NCBI GenBank assembly: GCA_036652735.1 | Contig: JAVVVI010000014.1 | Coordinates: 1-51,689 of the forward strand | DNA length: 51,689 bases | Source of the DNA: JAGOGN01 sp036652735 | GTDB taxonomy: Bacteria > Bacillota > Clostridia > Lachnospirales > Lachnospiraceae | Reading direction: 5' to 3' | Shown: positions 8,288-16,879 of the stretch, piece after piece | How positions within the stretch are numbered: position 1 is the first letter of the stretch | How the letters are laid out: each line of letters starts with the position of its first letter | Notes under the pieces: generated by a model | Seen by the model: only the letters and a program-made list of their open reading frames with translations | Database searches by the model: none | What the model was told of the DNA's origin: nothing | Position numbers and translations under genes: made by a program

Positions 8288-10282
8288 ATGGAAAAAAGTA
8301 AATGGAACGCAGAAAGAGAATATAAAGAACTGATTAGCAAAATATCGGTTCTCACAGTAAGAATTAATCTTGAGACAAACCAGATCATTAGGGGAGAAAG
8401 TGTTGATAAGGAGTTATACCATTTATTTGCGACCTTAAGTGCAGAAGATATTTTAGAAGAATTAGCATCCAGAATTCCAAATAAAAATCTTAGAGAACGA
8501 TTTCAACAACAATTTAATTTTGCACAGTTAAAAACCAGCTATCAAAATGGAAAAGAGATGCTTACCATGGAAATAGCAGCCTGTATTGGAAGTAAAGAAA
8601 AACTTTGGATGGATTTTATTGTACATTTGCTGAGAGAACCCGAAACAGGGGAAATGTCGGCTTTTTTATATGCATTGGATAAGACACAGGAAAAAATCAT
8701 GAAGGGTGTCATGAACACGATTATTCAAAAAGATTATGATTTTATTATGATCATAGATATGACAAACCATCGAATTGCACCTTATCATTTTTCACAGAAG
8801 CTGGATTTTTCATTTACGATTGGAAAAAGTATGCCTTATGAGAAAACGATACTGAATTGTATTCATAAGAATGTGGAACCAAGGGACCGGGAACGGGTGA
8901 TCCAGGATTGCGATTTAACGGTTATTCATAATCAACTGAGTAGGAATGGTTCTTATAAGATATCCTATTTAATTCGTACCCAAGAAGGAAAAATTAGAAA
9001 AAAACAAGTACAGTTCTGTATGATGCGTGAGGATTACCAGGCAGTTCTTATGACCAGAATTGATGTACAGGATACGTTTGAAGAACAGGAAAGAATTAAT
9101 AAGGAACTTAGTGAAGCATTAGAGGCGGCAGAGAAAGCCAGTGAAATAAAGGCTGATTTTCTTGCAAGAATGAGTCATGAAATTCGTACACCCATGAATG
9201 CAATCTTAGGTTTATCGGATATTGCTGCACAGAATTTGGAAAATAAAGAGTTGGTAGCGGAGTGTATTCAAAAATCAAGGGCAGCATCTAATTATTTGCT
9301 TTCCCTGCTCACCGATATTTTGGATATGTCAAAATTTGAATGTAAAAAAATGATACTTGAAAATAAACAAATTGACTGCGAGGAAATTATCGAAACAGTA
9401 ACAACCATTATAGAACCACAGGCAAAGTTAGTAGGGGTAAGGTTTATTCTTGAAAAAGAGTTGAATTATAGAAAAAAGTATATAGGTGATCCCATTCATC
9501 TCCAGCAGATTTTAATTAATCTCTTAAATAATGCCATTAAGTTCACTAAAAGTGGAGGTAAAGTTAAGTTATTTGTTTCAGAAAAAGAACAATCGGATCA
9601 AAAAATTGCTTTGCAATTTCGAGTATCGGATACGGGTATTGGAATTCACAAAAATTTTCTTCCAAAGCTATTTGAACCATTTGAACAGGAACATAATGAG
9701 ACAACCAGCCAGTATAGCGGACGTGGACTGGGCTTATCCATTGCAAAGAACCTGGTAGAATTAATGAATGGAACGATAACTGTGGATAGCTACGTCGGGG
9801 TAGGAACCACGTTTACCGTAGATGTACAATTGGATAAGGAGCCTGCTCAAGGGGAAAAAATTATAAGTATTCAGAGCGGTAGTGAAACTGAATTGAATTA
9901 TGCCGGAAAGCGTCTGTTATTGGTGGAAGATCATCCATTAAATACCATGGTGGCAAGGGCAATGCTGGAAGGGAAAAAAATTGAGGTTGTGCATGCTGAG
10001 AATGGAAAGCTTGCATTAGATTTGTTTACAAATAATTGCGAGAATTTTTTTGATCTTATTCTTATGGACATTCGTATGCCCATTATGGATGGTCTTACTG
10101 CAACAAAATGCATCAGAGAACTGCAACGAAGTGATGCAAAAACAATACCAATTGTTGCAATGACAGCCAATGCATATGATGATGACAGGGAACGAACAAG
10201 ACTGGCAGGGATGAATGAACATATTGCAAAACCCATCGAACCGGACTATTTATTTAAGGTTCTTCATAAGTTTCTAGCATAA
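8288..10282 (+). CDS. Hybrid sensor histidine kinase with C-terminal receiver
   Basis: Signalling protein of 664 residues without transmembrane segments. The first 270 residues are PAS-like but divergent. HisKA follows a coiled-coil linker and has MSHEIRTPMNA with His near 295. HATPase boxes are N-box NLLNNAIKFTKSGG (about 411), DTGIGI (about 447) and GRGLGLSI (about 477). The receiver has VEDHPLN, phospho-Asp in LMDIRMP (about 592) and Lys in IAKPIEP (about 645). The layout and the EDHP(I/L)N and KPIEP signatures match the kinase at 1068-3479, so the two look like paralogs. AGGAGG of its ribosome site lies in the end of the antiporter gene, giving a likely three-gene operon with the PII-like protein. 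Confidence 0.88.
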   Translation: MEKSKWNAEREYKELISKISVLTVRINLETNQIIRGESVDKELYHLFATLSAEDILEELASRIPNKNLRERFQQQFNFAQLKTSYQNGKEMLTMEIAACIGSKEKLWMDFIVHLLREPETGEMSAFLYALDKTQEKIMKGVMNTIIQKDYDFIMIIDMTNHRIAPYHFSQKLDFSFTIGKSMPYEKTILNCIHKNVEPRDRERVIQDCDLTVIHNQLSRNGSYKISYLIRTQEGKIRKKQVQFCMMREDYQAVLMTRIDVQDTFEEQERINKELSEALEAAEKASEIKADFLARMSHEIRTPMNAILGLSDIAAQNLENKELVAECIQKSRAASNYLLSLLTDILDMSKFECKKMILENKQIDCEEIIETVTTIIEPQAKLVGVRFILEKELNYRKKYIGDPIHLQQILINLLNNAIKFTKSGGKVKLFVSEKEQSDQKIALQFRVSDTGIGIHKNFLPKLFEPFEQEHNETTSQYSGRGLGLSIAKNLVELMNGTITVDSYVGVGTTFTVDVQLDKEPAQGEKIISIQSGSETELNYAGKRLLLVEDHPLNTMVARAMLEGKKIEVVHAENGKLALDLFTNNCENFFDLILMDIRMPIMDGLTATKCIRELQRSDAKTIPIVAMTANAYDDDRERTRLAGMNEHIAKPIEPDYLFKVLHKFLA

Positions 10283-10293
10283 AGTTATGCAAA

Positions 10294-10354
10294 TGTTAAC
10301 AAATTATGGCGAAATCATTTGACATTGTTAACATTTTTGTATATACTGTTCACA
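10294..10354 (+). promoter_or_regulatory. Candidate GntR operators in the gntR promoter region
   Basis: Two exact TGTTAACA palindromes (10294-10301 and 10326-10333) start 32 bases apart, about three helical turns, and a one-mismatch copy TGTTCACA lies at 10347-10354. The second palindrome sits inside the promoter spacer and the variant overlaps the -10 box, positions that would allow autorepression by the GntR protein encoded just downstream. FadR-type GntR proteins commonly bind short palindromes of this kind; binding itself is inferred. Confidence 0.6.
10319..10347 (+). promoter_or_regulatory. Consensus sigma-A promoter for the GntR gene
   Basis: Perfect TTGACA (10319-10324), a 17-base spacer and TATACT (10342-10347). 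It lies 42 bases before the GntR start codon and would likely also feed the transporter genes behind it. Confidence 0.75.
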
Positions 10355-10388
10355 AAGATAGGAAAAATGAAATATAAGGAATGAGAAA

Positions 10389-11057
10389 ATGTCAAGTTTA
10401 AATTACACGACACTAAGAGAACAAGTAGCAAGTATTTTGAGAAAGAGGATCTTGGATGGAACCATTCAGCCCGGTGAAAAGATTAAGGAAACTGAGGTCT
10501 CAAAGGAATTTTCCATTAGCAGAGGACCGGTGAGAGAAGCACTTCGCCAAATTGAGCAAGAGGGATTAGTCTATTATGAACCGAACAAGGGGTGTACGGT
10601 TAAGACACTGACTTATGGAAATATTAACGAAGTGTATCTAATTCGTGCAACATTGGAAGCCTTAGCTGTTCAGATTTTTGATGGTAAGTTCCGTGAAGAT
10701 AGTATTACGAAGCTTCAGGAAGCAGTGAATGAGCTTGGACGTGCAGCAGAACAGAAGAACCTTTTTGAGATTGTTACCTGGGATGAAGTATTTCATGAAT
10801 TAATTGTAAAAGAAGCAGAAAGCTCCAGATTATTGGATACATGGAAGATGTTTGAAGGTGAGAACGCAGCAGTATATTATACTATGAATCGGAATGAATT
10901 AATGCCTGTAGAACATTTAAAGAGAAATCATCAGAGAATACTTGATATATGCAAATCGCAGGATACAGATGCAATTTGCAATACAATCAAGCGACATTAT
11001 ATGATAGTTCCAGAAGATTTACGAAAGAAAGAGCAAGGAAATTGTACAAAGGAGTAG
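10389..11057 (+). CDS. GntR family transcriptional regulator, FadR/FCD subgroup
   Basis: DNA-binding regulator of 222 residues. A winged helix-turn-helix fills about residues 8-75 (ILRKRILDGTIQPGEKIKE, then SISRGPVREALRQIEQEGLV), followed by an all-helical FCD ligand domain (about 85-210). The Asp and His residues that normally hold a metal ion are seen in WDEVFHELIV and in the C-terminal RNHQRI and KRHYM segments. FCD proteins usually sense small organic acids or amino-acid-like ligands and repress a neighbouring uptake/catabolic operon. Here that is the peptide ABC transporter plus two amidohydrolases starting 69 bases downstream. TGTTAACA palindromes before both transcription units are the likely targets. 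Confidence 0.88.
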   Translation: MSSLNYTTLREQVASILRKRILDGTIQPGEKIKETEVSKEFSISRGPVREALRQIEQEGLVYYEPNKGCTVKTLTYGNINEVYLIRATLEALAVQIFDGKFREDSITKLQEAVNELGRAAEQKNLFEIVTWDEVFHELIVKEAESSRLLDTWKMFEGENAAVYYTMNRNELMPVEHLKRNHQRILDICKSQDTDAICNTIKRHYMIVPEDLRKKEQGNCTKE

Positions 11058-11080
11058 GAGGTGTTATTTTTTATTTCGTA

Positions 11081-11094
11081 AAATGTTAACATTT
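11081..11094 (+). promoter_or_regulatory. Candidate GntR operator before the peptide transporter genes
   Basis: A perfect 14-base palindrome, AAATGTTAACATTT, lies 33 bases before the first permease start codon. Its core is the same TGTTAACA found twice in the gntR promoter. No convincing separate promoter was seen here, so it may act on a weak internal promoter or on read-through from the gntR promoter. Confidence 0.55.
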
Positions 11095-11126
11095 AACAGT
11101 AGACATACAATTTAGGAGGAGTAAAG

Positions 11127-12065
11127 ATGTTCAAGTTTATTATGAAGAGGATAGGATTTGCAATTTTAACATTGTTTCTTATCACAACAGCAACCTTTTT
11201 TCTGATTTCCGCAGCACCGGGGGATCCAATTGCGTCAAAGGTTGGGCAGATGCCGGATCAGGCACAGGAACTGATTCGAGCAAAGTATGGTTTAGACAAG
11301 CCTGTTATTGAAAGATATGTGATTTATATGAAAAATCTGATTTTACATGGAGATTTTGGTGAATCAATTATGTACACAGGCAAAACCGTAAATGAGATTA
11401 TTGCAGTAAATGCACCGATTTCTGCGAAAATTGGAGTTATGGCACTGGGATTTCAAATTGTCATTGGAGTATTCTTAGGAATGGTATCCGGTCTGAACAG
11501 AGGAAAATGGGGGGATCACTTAATACGTGTGTGTGTAGTATTGGCAATTTGTATTCCGAGTTTCGTATTTGCAGCTCTGTTGCAGTATTTCATTGGATTC
11601 AAATGGCATTTGACTCCAATATTTGGATGGGGTGAAATGAGGCATTACATATTACCGGTTACGGCCTATGCACTTGGGGGAATTGCATCTTATACCAAGT
11701 ACATGAGAAACAGTACCATTTCTGTAACCAGTGAAGATTATATTGTGACAGCTAAGGCAAAGGGATGTAAACCGGGAAGAGTAGTAAGAAAGCATGTATT
11801 CCGTAATTCAATGATACCAATTGTTACAATGACAGGACCGGCTTTGGCAGGAATATTTGCAGGTTCATTTGTATTAGAGCGTATGTTTGGTATTCCGGGG
11901 CTTGGAGCTTATTATGTAAAATCAGTTTCAAACAGTGACTATACGATGATTTTGGGCCTCACTATTTTCTTTGCATTATTATATGTACTATCACTGATTG
12001 TGGTGGATGTTGTATATGGCTTTGTAGATCCACGAATCCGTGTGGCTAAATCCAACAAGAAATAG
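11127..12065 (+). CDS. dppB: Dipeptide/oligopeptide ABC transporter permease (DppB/OppB-type)
   Basis: Inner-membrane permease of 312 residues with the six-helix binding-protein-dependent fold. The N-terminal helix is followed by the family's AAPGDPIA segment, and the ATPase-contact EAA loop reads YIVTAKAKGCKPGRVVRKHVFRNS. The C-terminus ends FVDPRIRVAKSNKK, typical of DppB. It starts a run of four transporter genes plus a lipoprotein gene with gaps of 14 bases or less up to the ATPases. The gene symbol reflects the family; whether the substrate is a dipeptide, a longer peptide or another compound cannot be read. Confidence 0.87.
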   Translation: MFKFIMKRIGFAILTLFLITTATFFLISAAPGDPIASKVGQMPDQAQELIRAKYGLDKPVIERYVIYMKNLILHGDFGESIMYTGKTVNEIIAVNAPISAKIGVMALGFQIVIGVFLGMVSGLNRGKWGDHLIRVCVVLAICIPSFVFAALLQYFIGFKWHLTPIFGWGEMRHYILPVTAYALGGIASYTKYMRNSTISVTSEDYIVTAKAKGCKPGRVVRKHVFRNSMIPIVTMTGPALAGIFAGSFVLERMFGIPGLGAYYVKSVSNSDYTMILGLTIFFALLYVLSLIVVDVVYGFVDPRIRVAKSNKK

Positions 12066-12079
12066 GGGGAAAAGATAGA

Positions 12080-13015
12080 ATGGATAACGTTAAGAACAAG
12101 AATCAGTTTGTCAAGGAAGACTTTGCTAGAATTGGTACCAAAGGTCTTACCGGAGAAGAACTAAGTAAACCGTCATTAACTTATTGGAGAGACGTTTGGA
12201 GAAGATTTCATTCCAATAAACTGGCACTTTTTGGACTCATTCTTTTAATACTGGTTGTCATTGTTATTTATGCAGGACCTCTTATTGTAGGCTTGGATTA
12301 CCAGTACATGGATGGAGCTATCAGTAATCAGGGACCAAGTGCAGCACATTGGTTTGGTACAGATGATGTAGGAAGAGATATGTTTACCCGTGTATGTGTG
12401 GGTGGTCGAATTTCTATTATTATAGGATTATGCTGTACACTGGTAATGTTTATTATTGGTTCATTATTAGGAGCATTAGCAGGATTAAAAGGCGGACTTG
12501 TAGATGATATCATTATGAGAATCTGTGAGTTTGTAGGAAATCTTCCATATTTAATTATTGTGGTTATATTATCATTGGTAATGGGAAGAAGTCCATTTGC
12601 ACTTGTGTTTGCAATGAGTATTACCGCCTGGGTTGGTACAACACGAATGGTAAGGGGACAAATTCTTCAGATTAAGGAACAGGATTACGTTCAGGCGGCA
12701 ACTGCACTTGGAGCCAATACCGGAAGAATTATCATTAAGCATCTTTTACCAAATGCGCTGGGAATTATTATGGTAGATATTACAATGTCAGTTCCGGGAT
12801 TTATTTTTAGTGAAACATTTTTAAGTTACATTGGTCTTGGTGTTCAGGCACCACAAACCAGTTGGGGCGCATTAGCTGCCGCAGGCCAACAGGAGATGAT
12901 GTTTTACCCATATCAGTTGTTTTTCCCGTGCCTTATGATTGTAATTACTATTTTAGCATTTCATTTAATTGGCGACGGATTGTCTGATGCATTAGATCCG
13001 AAGTTAAGAGCATAG
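12080..13015 (+). CDS. dppC: Dipeptide/oligopeptide ABC transporter permease (DppC/OppC-type)
   Basis: Second permease of the heterodimer, 311 residues. It has the extended cytosolic N-terminus of OppC/DppC proteins with the LTYWRDVWRRFHSNKLALFG segment before helix 1, the conserved HWFGTDDVGRDMFTR motif after it, and an EAA loop reading YVQAATALGANTGRIIIKHLLPNA. The C-terminal IGDGLSDALDPKLRA is the family signature. It lies 14 bases after dppB and 9 bases before the first ATPase gene. Confidence 0.88.
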   Translation: MDNVKNKNQFVKEDFARIGTKGLTGEELSKPSLTYWRDVWRRFHSNKLALFGLILLILVVIVIYAGPLIVGLDYQYMDGAISNQGPSAAHWFGTDDVGRDMFTRVCVGGRISIIIGLCCTLVMFIIGSLLGALAGLKGGLVDDIIMRICEFVGNLPYLIIVVILSLVMGRSPFALVFAMSITAWVGTTRMVRGQILQIKEQDYVQAATALGANTGRIIIKHLLPNALGIIMVDITMSVPGFIFSETFLSYIGLGVQAPQTSWGALAAAGQQEMMFYPYQLFFPCLMIVITILAFHLIGDGLSDALDPKLRA

Positions 13016-13024
13016 GAGGGCATA

Positions 13025-14062
13025 ATGAGTAAAGAGGTTATTTTAAGTGTTGAGAATCTAGAAGTTTCATTTAATACATATGCAGGAGTATCGAAAGCAG
13101 TCAGAGGCGTGAACTTTGAAGTTAGAAAGGGAGAGACACTGGCAATTGTTGGAGAATCAGGATGTGGAAAAACCGTTACGGCGAAAGCAATTATGGGTCT
13201 TCTTCCGAAACCACAGTCAAAGGTTGGAAAAAATGGACGCATTCTGTTTGAAGGAACAAATCTTTTAGATTTAAACGAAAAAGAAATGTCAAAGATTCGA
13301 GGAAGTGAGATTTCCATGATTTTTCAGGATCCAATGACATCATTGAATCCTACAATGAAAATCAGTAACCAGATTGCAGAAAGTATCCTGATTCATAAGG
13401 ATGTTTCCAAAGAACAAGCAAAAAAAGAAGCACTGGAAATGCTGGAACTTGTGCAAATTCCAAATGCAAAGGAAAGAATGAATCAGTACCCTCACGAATT
13501 TTCCGGTGGTATGAGACAACGTGCAATGATTGCAATTGCCCTTGCTTGTAAGCCTAAAATTTTAATTGCTGATGAACCTACCACTGCATTGGATGTAACC
13601 ATTCAGGCTCAGATTATGGAATTGATTGGTGAATTGCAGAAGGAACTGGATATGGGTGTTATTCTGGTTACACATGATTTGGGAGTTGTAGCAAGTGTTT
13701 CAGAACGAATTCAGGTAATGTATGCTGGAAAAATCATGGAAAGAGGAACGGTAGATGAGATCTTCTATAAACCGATTCATCCTTATACACTGGCACTTTT
13801 GAAATCAGTACCAAAGCTTGGCACAAAAAACAAAGAATCCTTGTATTCCCTAAAGGGTACACCACCGGATTTGTTAAACCCACCGGAAGGCTGTCCGTTT
13901 GCAGCCAGATGTGATTTTGGTATGGGCGTTTGCAGAAAATGTGAACCGGAGATTACCAAACTTTCACAGACACAGGAAGCTTCCTGTTGGTTACATGATT
14001 CAATGGCAGACAGAAGTGGACTTCCTGAATATTTACAGCAGGAGGTAAGAAGCAATGGCTGA
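13025..14062 (+). CDS. dppD: Peptide ABC transporter ATP-binding protein (DppD/OppD-type)
   Basis: Cytosolic ATPase of 345 residues. Walker A is GESGCGKT, the Q-loop is MIFQDPMTSLNP, the signature is FSGGMRQR, Walker B is ILIADEPTT and the switch His is in VTHDLG. The C-terminal oligopeptide-transporter extension contains a Cys-rich GCPFAARCDFGMGVCRKC block, which in some relatives holds an FeS cluster. The gene overlaps the start of the partner ATPase by eight bases, so the two are translationally coupled. Confidence 0.9.
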   Translation: MSKEVILSVENLEVSFNTYAGVSKAVRGVNFEVRKGETLAIVGESGCGKTVTAKAIMGLLPKPQSKVGKNGRILFEGTNLLDLNEKEMSKIRGSEISMIFQDPMTSLNPTMKISNQIAESILIHKDVSKEQAKKEALEMLELVQIPNAKERMNQYPHEFSGGMRQRAMIAIALACKPKILIADEPTTALDVTIQAQIMELIGELQKELDMGVILVTHDLGVVASVSERIQVMYAGKIMERGTVDEIFYKPIHPYTLALLKSVPKLGTKNKESLYSLKGTPPDLLNPPEGCPFAARCDFGMGVCRKCEPEITKLSQTQEASCWLHDSMADRSGLPEYLQQEVRSNG

Positions 14063-15035
14063 AAAAAATGAGAATTCAAAAAAAGAAGTTTTAATAGAAG
14101 TAAAAGATCTGAAAAAATATTTTAATGTTGGAAAGCATGCCGTGTTGAAAGCAGTAGATGGTGTTAACTTTAAAATTTATAAAGGTGAGACACTAGGTCT
14201 TGTAGGAGAGTCCGGTTGTGGAAAGACCACTTGCGGAAAAACGGTTATGGGACTATATGAGGCAACCGGTGGTCAGGTTTTCTTTGATGGGGTGGATATT
14301 CATAGCCTGAATAAAAGAGAAAAACGTGAAATCACAAAAAGAGCACAGATTATTTTCCAGGATCCTTATTCGTCTTTGAACCCTCGTATGACGGTTGGAG
14401 ATATTATTGGTGAAGGAATTGATATCCATAAAATTGCAGTAGGAAAAGACCGTGAAAAAAGAATAATGGATTTATTGGAGACGGTTGGATTAAATAAGGA
14501 ACATGCATCACGTTTCCCACACGAATTTTCCGGTGGTCAAAGACAACGAATTGGAATTGCCAGAGCATTGGCAATTGAACCGGAATTCATTGTATGTGAT
14601 GAACCAATTTCAGCACTTGATGTATCCATTCAGGCTCAGGTTGTGAATTTATTAATTGAATTACAGCAAAAGCATAATTTAACGTACCTGTTCATTGCCC
14701 ATGATTTATCTATGGTAAAACATATTTCAGATCGAGTGGGTGTAATGTATCTTGGAAGCATGGCAGAATTTGCAACCAGTGATACACTATATGCGGAACC
14801 ATTACATCCATACACCCAGGCATTGCTTTCCGCAATTCCTGTTGCAGATCCGAATTTAGAAAAAGCAAAACAGCGTATTCCTTTAGAAGGAGAGATTCCA
14901 AGCCCAATTAATCCCAAACCGGGATGCCGGTTTGCAAGCAGATGTCAGTATGCAAAAGAAGAATGTTTCAAACAAGCACCTGTTTTAAAGGAAGTGAAAC
15001 CGGAACATTTTGTGGCCTGTCACTTAGTAGGGTAA
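14055..15035 (+). CDS. dppF: Peptide ABC transporter ATP-binding protein (DppF/OppF-type)
   Basis: Second ATPase, 326 residues. Walker A GESGCGKTTC, Q-loop IIFQDPYSSLNPRM (the DppF/OppF signature), FSGGQRQR, Walker B IVCDEPISALD and switch AHDLS are all present, as is a C-terminal PGCRFASRCQYAKEEC extension. The DppD/DppF pair implies a standard heterodimeric importer. The start ATG follows CAGGAGGTAAGAAGC inside the end of dppD. Confidence 0.9.
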   Translation: MAEKNENSKKEVLIEVKDLKKYFNVGKHAVLKAVDGVNFKIYKGETLGLVGESGCGKTTCGKTVMGLYEATGGQVFFDGVDIHSLNKREKREITKRAQIIFQDPYSSLNPRMTVGDIIGEGIDIHKIAVGKDREKRIMDLLETVGLNKEHASRFPHEFSGGQRQRIGIARALAIEPEFIVCDEPISALDVSIQAQVVNLLIELQQKHNLTYLFIAHDLSMVKHISDRVGVMYLGSMAEFATSDTLYAEPLHPYTQALLSAIPVADPNLEKAKQRIPLEGEIPSPINPKPGCRFASRCQYAKEECFKQAPVLKEVKPEHFVACHLVG

Positions 15036-15054
15036 ATCAATTCATATGGTACCA

Positions 15055-15068
15055 ACCGCTGAGGCGGT
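15055..15068 (+). other. Small GC-rich intercistronic hairpin before the binding-protein gene
   Basis: ACCGC (15055-15059) and GCGGT (15064-15068) enclose the tetraloop TGAG in an otherwise AT-rich gap, just ahead of the ribosome site of the lipoprotein gene. Such hairpins can protect the 5' end of a processed message and raise binding-protein levels relative to the permeases; that role is inference. Confidence 0.4.
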
Positions 15069-15087
15069 CAAAATAAGGAGGATTATT

Positions 15088-16818
15088 ATGAAAAAGTTTA
15101 AAAAGACGGTATCGTTGCTATTAATTTTAGCAATGACAGTTACTATGTTTGCTGGTTGTGGCGACAATGGTGACAAAAAGACAACGACATCAAAAGGAAT
15201 TACTAAGAAAGACATTACTAAAGTGGAACTTGCAGATGAGCAGATTTTCCGTTATGCAAAATCAAGTGATGCAACCGGATTAAATCCAATTATTTGTACA
15301 ACAGCACCGGACAATGAAGTTTCAAGTATTATTTACGAAGGATTGGTTCGTGACGTAGCAGATGAGAACAATGAATCTGTTCAGGAACCGGGAGCAGCTG
15401 AAAGCTGGGATGTATCTGAAGATGGATGTACTTATACCTTCCATATTAGAAAAGATTCCAACTGGATTGATGGAAAACCTGTAACAGCAGATGACTTTGT
15501 ATATACACTAAGATTAATGTCAGATCCAAAGTCAGGATCAACCGCTGGTTGGTTATATGAAGGTGTTATTACAAACTTCTCAGAAGCTTTATACAAAAAA
15601 GAAGGTAAAAAACCGGAAGATATTGGTGTAAAAGCAATTGATGAAAAAACATTAGAAATCACATTAGTAAAACCTTGTGGATATTTCCTTGAGTTAGTAT
15701 CCAGTGCTTATCCAGTTCGTCAGGATGTATATGAGCAGTATGGTGATTCTTATGGTTCAACTGTTGATAAAATCATGACAAATGGTGCTTTTAAGTTAGT
15801 GAAATGGGAAAACAATGTAAAACTTACTTATGAAAAAAATGCAGATTATTGGAATGCAGACAAAGTTAAATTAGAGACCATCGAAGCAAAAATCATCTCT
15901 GAGACAGCAACTGCTGCACAGGCTTTAATTAGTGGAGACATTGATGTTTTATATACCAGTGATGAAGAATGGCAGAAAATGCTTGGAGAAACCGAAGGAA
16001 TTGAAATGGAACGTTCCGATGGAAATGGACCTGAATTCTTAAGCTTTAACTGTGGCAATAAATATTTCAAAAACCCTAAAATTCGTATGGCATTTTCCCT
16101 TGCAATTGATAGAGAAAAATACAACAAGGATTTGAGAAATAATGTTGCAGAACCAATGTATACTCTTATGCCTAAAGTTACAAAAGTTGGCGATAAGCTT
16201 TACAACGAATTAGTGAACAATGAGAACCTGATTGTTAAGAAACAGTTAGAAGAATATGATCCAAAAGAATTATTAATTGAAGGATTAAAAGAATTAGGTC
16301 TTGATGAAGATCCGGCTAAGATGGAAGTACATCTTTCTACCCGTGGTGTTGAAGAATTCTCTAAGAAATCTTCCGAGTGGTTATTACAGGAATGGAAAGA
16401 AAAATTAGGCGTAACCATTAAAATTGACATGATGGAATGGAATATTATGTGGGAAAAAGTAGAAGCAGGCGATTATGAAATTGCAACCTGTGGATGGGGA
16501 CCATACTTTAATGATCCTTACGGACTCTTAAGCATTTATGATCCTGAAATCGGATACTTTAATAGCAGCAAGACAGGATGGACAGATGCAGATTCCAAAG
16601 CATTCCGTAAAGCATTGGTTGAGTCTACAGAATGTGCAGATCAGGATGAAAGAGCTCAGATTTTATTAGAAGCTGAAAAATTACTGGTAGGAACTGCTGT
16701 AGTTGCTCCAACCTATACCATGACAGATTCTTGCTACTTGTCAGATAAGATTGGCGGATACTATACAAACCCTCATTCTACGTTAGATTTAAATAAAATA
16801 TTTGTAATTAAAAAGTAG
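15088..16818 (+). CDS. dppA: Peptide-type ABC transporter substrate-binding lipoprotein (SBP family 5)
   Basis: Extracytoplasmic lipoprotein of about 576 residues. The signal peptide begins MKKFKKTVSLLLI and ends at lipobox MFAGC, followed by a charged Thr/Lys linker. Family 5 features are the AESWDVSEDGCTYTFHIRKD segment near residue 115, which matches the SBP family 5 signature, DFVYTLRLMSD, and the FNCGNKYFKNPKIRMAFSLA hinge region. The ATG at 15088 is chosen over an in-frame ATG at 15046 because TAAGGAGG precedes it and the signal peptide then starts correctly. It is the last transporter gene, ended by a strong hairpin. Confidence 0.9.
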   Translation: MKKFKKTVSLLLILAMTVTMFAGCGDNGDKKTTTSKGITKKDITKVELADEQIFRYAKSSDATGLNPIICTTAPDNEVSSIIYEGLVRDVADENNESVQEPGAAESWDVSEDGCTYTFHIRKDSNWIDGKPVTADDFVYTLRLMSDPKSGSTAGWLYEGVITNFSEALYKKEGKKPEDIGVKAIDEKTLEITLVKPCGYFLELVSSAYPVRQDVYEQYGDSYGSTVDKIMTNGAFKLVKWENNVKLTYEKNADYWNADKVKLETIEAKIISETATAAQALISGDIDVLYTSDEEWQKMLGETEGIEMERSDGNGPEFLSFNCGNKYFKNPKIRMAFSLAIDREKYNKDLRNNVAEPMYTLMPKVTKVGDKLYNELVNNENLIVKKQLEEYDPKELLIEGLKELGLDEDPAKMEVHLSTRGVEEFSKKSSEWLLQEWKEKLGVTIKIDMMEWNIMWEKVEAGDYEIATCGWGPYFNDPYGLLSIYDPEIGYFNSSKTGWTDADSKAFRKALVESTECADQDERAQILLEAEKLLVGTAVVAPTYTMTDSCYLSDKIGGYYTNPHSTLDLNKIFVIKK

Positions 16819-16828
16819 TAGAGCAATT

Positions 16829-16860
16829 CAAAAGTCCTGCCTTAACAGGCAGGACTTTTG
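16829..16860 (+). terminator. Strong hairpin terminator after the binding-protein gene
   Basis: A perfect 14-base stem (16829-16842 with 16847-16860) around loop TAAC. The T run lies inside the 3' arm (ACTTTTG) and the tail is CTATTAAGA, so termination may be partial and allow some read-through into the amidohydrolase genes 19 bases further on. Confidence 0.7.
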
Positions 16861-16879
16861 CTATTAAGAGGAGAATAAA

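Noticed and set aside
15046..15087. 14-residue N-terminal extension of the binding protein
   Set aside because: It would put a charged segment before the signal peptide and overlaps the ribosome site; ATG 15088 is better.
16829..16860. CRISPR repeat or attachment site
   Set aside because: A single inverted repeat with a T-rich arm after a stop codon is a terminator; no direct repeats occur nearby.
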